A DNA stretch of 5,522 nt from Nitrososphaerota archaeon (GTDB lineage: Archaea; Thermoproteota; Nitrososphaeria; Nitrososphaerales; UBA183): NCBI GenBank assembly GCA_029785685.1, contig JAFLZE010000069.1, positions 1 to 5,522 of the forward strand, read 5' to 3'. Position 1 is the first letter of the stretch. Every line of letters begins with the position of its first letter. The notes below the pieces were generated by a model. It did not search any database and had not been told where the DNA came from. It saw only the letters and a program-made list of their open reading frames with translations. Of this stretch, positions 3,297-5,522 are shown one piece after another. Made by a program: the position numbers and the translations under genes.

Positions 3297-4481
3297 ATGC
3301 GGTTTCTGGTAGGTATCGACGACACTGATTCCCCGCGGGGTTACTGCACTACCTACCTTGCCTACCGCATCGCGGTCGATCTTCCACCTGCCGTTACTGT
3401 CCTGCCGTATCCAAGGCTGGTCAGGCTCAACCCCAACATCCCTTTCAAGACCAGAGGGAATGCCGCTGTCTGCTTCACAGTGGAAGCTCCCGACGCCGAA
3501 GTCGCCTTCGCCGCGCTGTCTGCGAAGGTGGAGGAGCTCTCAGACATCGAAGGCGGAGCGAATTCAGGGATGGTCTTCCTGGACGACCCTTCGAAGGCGA
3601 GGTTGTTCGAGCCGCTTTACTTCGACGCCCTTACGGGGGTCGTCAACCCCCGCAGAGTCAGGACGCTCCTGAAGGAGGTTGGAGCGAGGTCTTTCGAGCT
3701 CGGGAACGGGATGGGACTCGTCGGGGCTGCAGCGTGCTTCGGTTTCGACGAGCGCTTCGACCACACCTACGAATGCATCACTTACCGCAGGAGGGACCGC
3801 TGGGGGACGAGGCGCCTCATCGACGGCGCGTCGGTGAAGGAGATGGACATCGGGACATTTCCGCACACCTTCAACAGTTACGACCACCAGAAGAGGAAGG
3901 CCCTGGTGGCCCCCCATGGCCCAGACCCTGTCTTCGCCGGGGTGAGGGGGGATTCGCCGACAGGCGTGTTAAGGGCCCTCGAGGCGCTGGTCCGTGGGGA
4001 GCCGCTCGAGGGCCATATGGTGTACGTGTCCAACCAGCACACTGACGCGCACTTGGCGAAGCCCCTCAATTGGAAGACTTATTCATCGGGGTGGGCAGAA
4101 GGGGCAGTCGAGCGGGTGGAAGTCGGTCAGGGGGGCCACACATATGTCACGCTGGACGTGGAAGGGGAACGGCGTCTGGCGGCGGCCTACGAGCCCACGG
4201 GGGACCTCAGGCGGACCGTCAGGCTTCTGAAGCCGGGAGACAAGGTCCGTGCCTATGGCGGTGTCAGGAGGCCCACTTCACTGCACCCGAGAGTCCTCAA
4301 TCTGGAGAAACTCGAAGTGACCTCAGCCGGGTGCGGGCTGCCGGAGGGGATCTACATATCCTCCCCAAGAGCGAACAGGCATCTTACGAAGCCCCTGATC
4401 AGGTATGGTCGCGAGGCGTATAGAAAATCAGAAGCAGTCGGGGGATGGCTTAAGGCTCCTATGCAGCCAGCGCCTGCCTGA
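3297..4481 (+). CDS. tiaS: tRNA(Ile2) 2-agmatinylcytidine synthetase, zinc ribbon missing
   Basis: A 394-residue TiaS. The enzyme uses ATP to attach agmatine to C34 of tRNA(Ile2), making agmatidine so that the CAU anticodon reads AUA. The kinase-like N-terminus has GIDDTDSPRGYCTTYL (6-21), with Thr18 at the position of the autophosphorylated threonine known in Archaeoglobus TiaS. Then come RLNPNIPFKTRGN (43-55), a ferredoxin-like middle, TFNSYD (191-196), DPVFAGVRGDSP (210-221), and an OB-fold from about 240 opening with YVSNQHTDAHL (243-253). The C-terminal IYISSPRANRHLTKPLIR (352-369) is also conserved. Between the OB fold (ending LNLEKLEV, 334-341) and that tail, other TiaS proteins carry a four-cysteine zinc ribbon. 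Here only about eight residues with one Cys (346) are present, and the frame is intact. It has its own TATA box. Its end overlaps the convergent PLP-enzyme gene by 23 bases. Confidence 0.95.
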   Translation: MRFLVGIDDTDSPRGYCTTYLAYRIAVDLPPAVTVLPYPRLVRLNPNIPFKTRGNAAVCFTVEAPDAEVAFAALSAKVEELSDIEGGANSGMVFLDDPSKARLFEPLYFDALTGVVNPRRVRTLLKEVGARSFELGNGMGLVGAAACFGFDERFDHTYECITYRRRDRWGTRRLIDGASVKEMDIGTFPHTFNSYDHQKRKALVAPHGPDPVFAGVRGDSPTGVLRALEALVRGEPLEGHMVYVSNQHTDAHLAKPLNWKTYSSGWAEGAVERVEVGQGGHTYVTLDVEGERRLAAAYEPTGDLRRTVRLLKPGDKVRAYGGVRRPTSLHPRVLNLEKLEVTSAGCGLPEGIYISSPRANRHLTKPLIRYGREAYRKSEAVGGWLKAPMQPAPA

Positions 4482-5522
4482 AGTCCCCAATCAGGTCGTC
4501 CAAGTCCTCTATGCCCACGGAGACTCTGACCAGCGTGTCGGGGATACCAGTCTTCGCCCTTTCCTTGGCTGACATCTGAGTGTGGGTCATGTTGTAGGGC
4601 TGAGAGACCAGGGTCTCTACCCCGCCGAGGCTCGCGGCCAGTGTCGCGACCTTCACCGACTCGGTGAAGCGCATTGCGTCTCTCGTGGTCCCCTTGATCA
4701 CGAAGCTCAGCATCCCGCCGAATCCCCTCATCTGCTTCTTCGCCAGCAGGTGCTGGGGGTGGTCCCGGAGGCCAGGGTAGTGCACAGCCTCGACCTTCCT
4801 GTGTTTCGACAGGAACTCGGCCAGCGCCATAGCGTTCGCGTTCTGCTGCCTCACCCTGACTGCCATGGTCTTCATCCCTCTGAGGATGAGCCAAGCAGGA
4901 ATGGGGTCAAGGGTCCCGCCGAAGTCGCGCCTCATCATCTTGATTTTTTGTATGCTCCCCTTGCTGGCCACGGCGGCGCCCGCGATAAGGTCCGCATGGC
5001 CGTTCAGATACTTGGTGGCACTGTGCAGCACCACATCGGCCCCCAGGTCTATGGGGTTCTGGTTGATGGGAGACGCGAATGTGTTGTCCACCAGGAGGAG
5101 CGCCCCGCTGGAGTGCGCCAGTTTCGCCACATTCGCAATGTCGACCACTTTCAGCGTCGGGTTGGTCGGGCTTTCGATGTAGACGATACTAGTGCTCTTC
5201 TTCATCCCTCTTTCGAGGGCCCCATGGTCGGTGGTGTCCACAAGGTCGGTGTCGAACCCGAGCTCAGGGAGGATGTCGTGGAGGAGTCCGAAGGTGCCGC
5301 CGTAGAGGTCTCTTATCGCCAGGACGTGTGCCCCCTTCTTCAAGGAGGCGAAGATAGTGGTGGTGATGGCGGCCATCCCAGATGAGAAGGCAGCGCCGGC
5401 GCCGCCGCGCTCGAAAAGGGCCAGCTTCTTCTCCAGAGTCACCACCGTCGGATTGTCCCACCTAGAGTAAGTGTACCCCTTCTCTCCCGAGCCAGCGACC
5501 GCCACGGGGACGTCTTCGGCTT
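4459..5522 (-). CDS. Cystathionine gamma-synthase family PLP enzyme (5' end outside window)
   Basis: A fold-type I, PLP-dependent trans-sulfuration enzyme; the first residues lie beyond the window, since the frame stays open to the last base. Numbering from the internal GTG at 5505: YTYSRWDNPT (11-20) holds the Tyr and Arg that contact the PLP phosphate of the neighbouring subunit; SSGMAAI (41-47); LVDNTFASP (138-146) with Asp140 at the pyridine nitrogen; SATKYLNGH (162-170) with the Schiff-base Lys165; then GGTLDPIPAWLILRGMKT and, near the end, LVRVSVGIEDLDDLIGDF. Family members make cystathionine from O-acyl-homoserine and cysteine, or cleave cystathionine or methionine. The sequence does not decide between gamma-synthase, gamma-lyase and O-acylhomoserine sulfhydrylase, though the compact length suits synthase/lyase. 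The GTG at 5505 is not the true start, because the family normally has roughly 30-50 residues before YxYSR. The 3' end overlaps tiaS. Confidence 0.93.
   Translation of the reverse strand, partial: AEDVPVAVAGSGEKGYTYSRWDNPTVVTLEKKLALFERGGAGAAFSSGMAAITTTIFASLKKGAHVLAIRDLYGGTFGLLHDILPELGFDTDLVDTTDHGALERGMKKSTSIVYIESPTNPTLKVVDIANVAKLAHSSGALLLVDNTFASPINQNPIDLGADVVLHSATKYLNGHADLIAGAAVASKGSIQKIKMMRRDFGGTLDPIPAWLILRGMKTMAVRVRQQNANAMALAEFLSKHRKVEAVHYPGLRDHPQHLLAKKQMRGFGGMLSFVIKGTTRDAMRFTESVKVATLAASLGGVETLVSQPYNMTHTQMSAKERAKTGIPDTLVRVSVGIEDLDDLIGDFRQALAA

Noticed and set aside
4582..5385. Plus-strand open frame of about 267 codons opposite the PLP-enzyme gene
   Set aside because: It is antisense to clear PLP-enzyme motifs; the long frame follows from GC-rich codon use on the other strand.
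5503..5505. GTG as the start codon of the PLP enzyme
   Set aside because: The frame remains open to the window edge, and the family needs more residues before YxYSR, so the true start lies outside.
1..5522. CRISPR array, insertion sequence, integrase or defence genes
   Set aside because: No regularly spaced repeats, terminal inverted repeats, transposase or integrase motifs were seen; the genes are housekeeping or regulatory.

Overview
This 5.5-kb window looks archaeal. It carries an archaea-type tRNA(Ile2) agmatidine synthetase (TiaS), a Tsr3-family rRNA aminocarboxypropyltransferase, a stand-alone Lrp/AsnC ligand-binding domain, a single-domain KaiC-like ATPase and an archaeal-style RNase P RNA. 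Several genes have a TATA-like element about 25 bases before the start codon and no convincing Shine-Dalgarno, as expected for leaderless archaeal transcripts. The DNA is GC-rich and GTG starts are common. The protein mix suggests a TACK-type (thaumarchaeal/bathyarchaeal-like) organism, but the lineage cannot be fixed from this sequence alone.

Layout. 1-175: non-coding, with a perfect 17-base palindrome and two related 11-base palindromes flanking a TATA-like element. 176-499 (+): small winged-helix regulator with an N-terminal coiled coil. 502-1230 (-): KaiC-like RecA-superfamily ATPase, convergent with the regulator and only 2 bases away. 1231-1600: no gene seen, but rich in short inverted repeats. 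About 1603-1900 (-): RNase P RNA, recognised from all five conserved regions and from a P4 helix with its bulged U. 1901-2094: promoter of that RNA and a GC-rich inverted repeat. 2095-2628 (-): tsr3. 2629-3015: no convincing gene. 3016/3031-3249 (+): Lrp/AsnC ligand-binding protein, probably initiated at a non-canonical AUC. 3297-4481 (+): tiaS, apparently without its zinc ribbon. 4459-5522 (-): PLP enzyme of the cystathionine gamma-synthase family, incomplete at the window edge, whose 3' end overlaps tiaS by 23 bases.

Three of the seven genes serve RNA maturation: RNase P RNA trims pre-tRNA 5' ends, Tsr3 modifies small-subunit rRNA, and TiaS recodes the tRNA(Ile2) anticodon. They are not one operon, since tiaS is on the opposite strand with its own promoter. 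The regulator/KaiC pair may be a separate signalling unit. No complete new multi-gene system is evident. The points most worth checking are the zinc-ribbon-less TiaS, the AUC start, the RNase P RNA in otherwise gene-free DNA, and the paired operator-like palindromes before the regulator.
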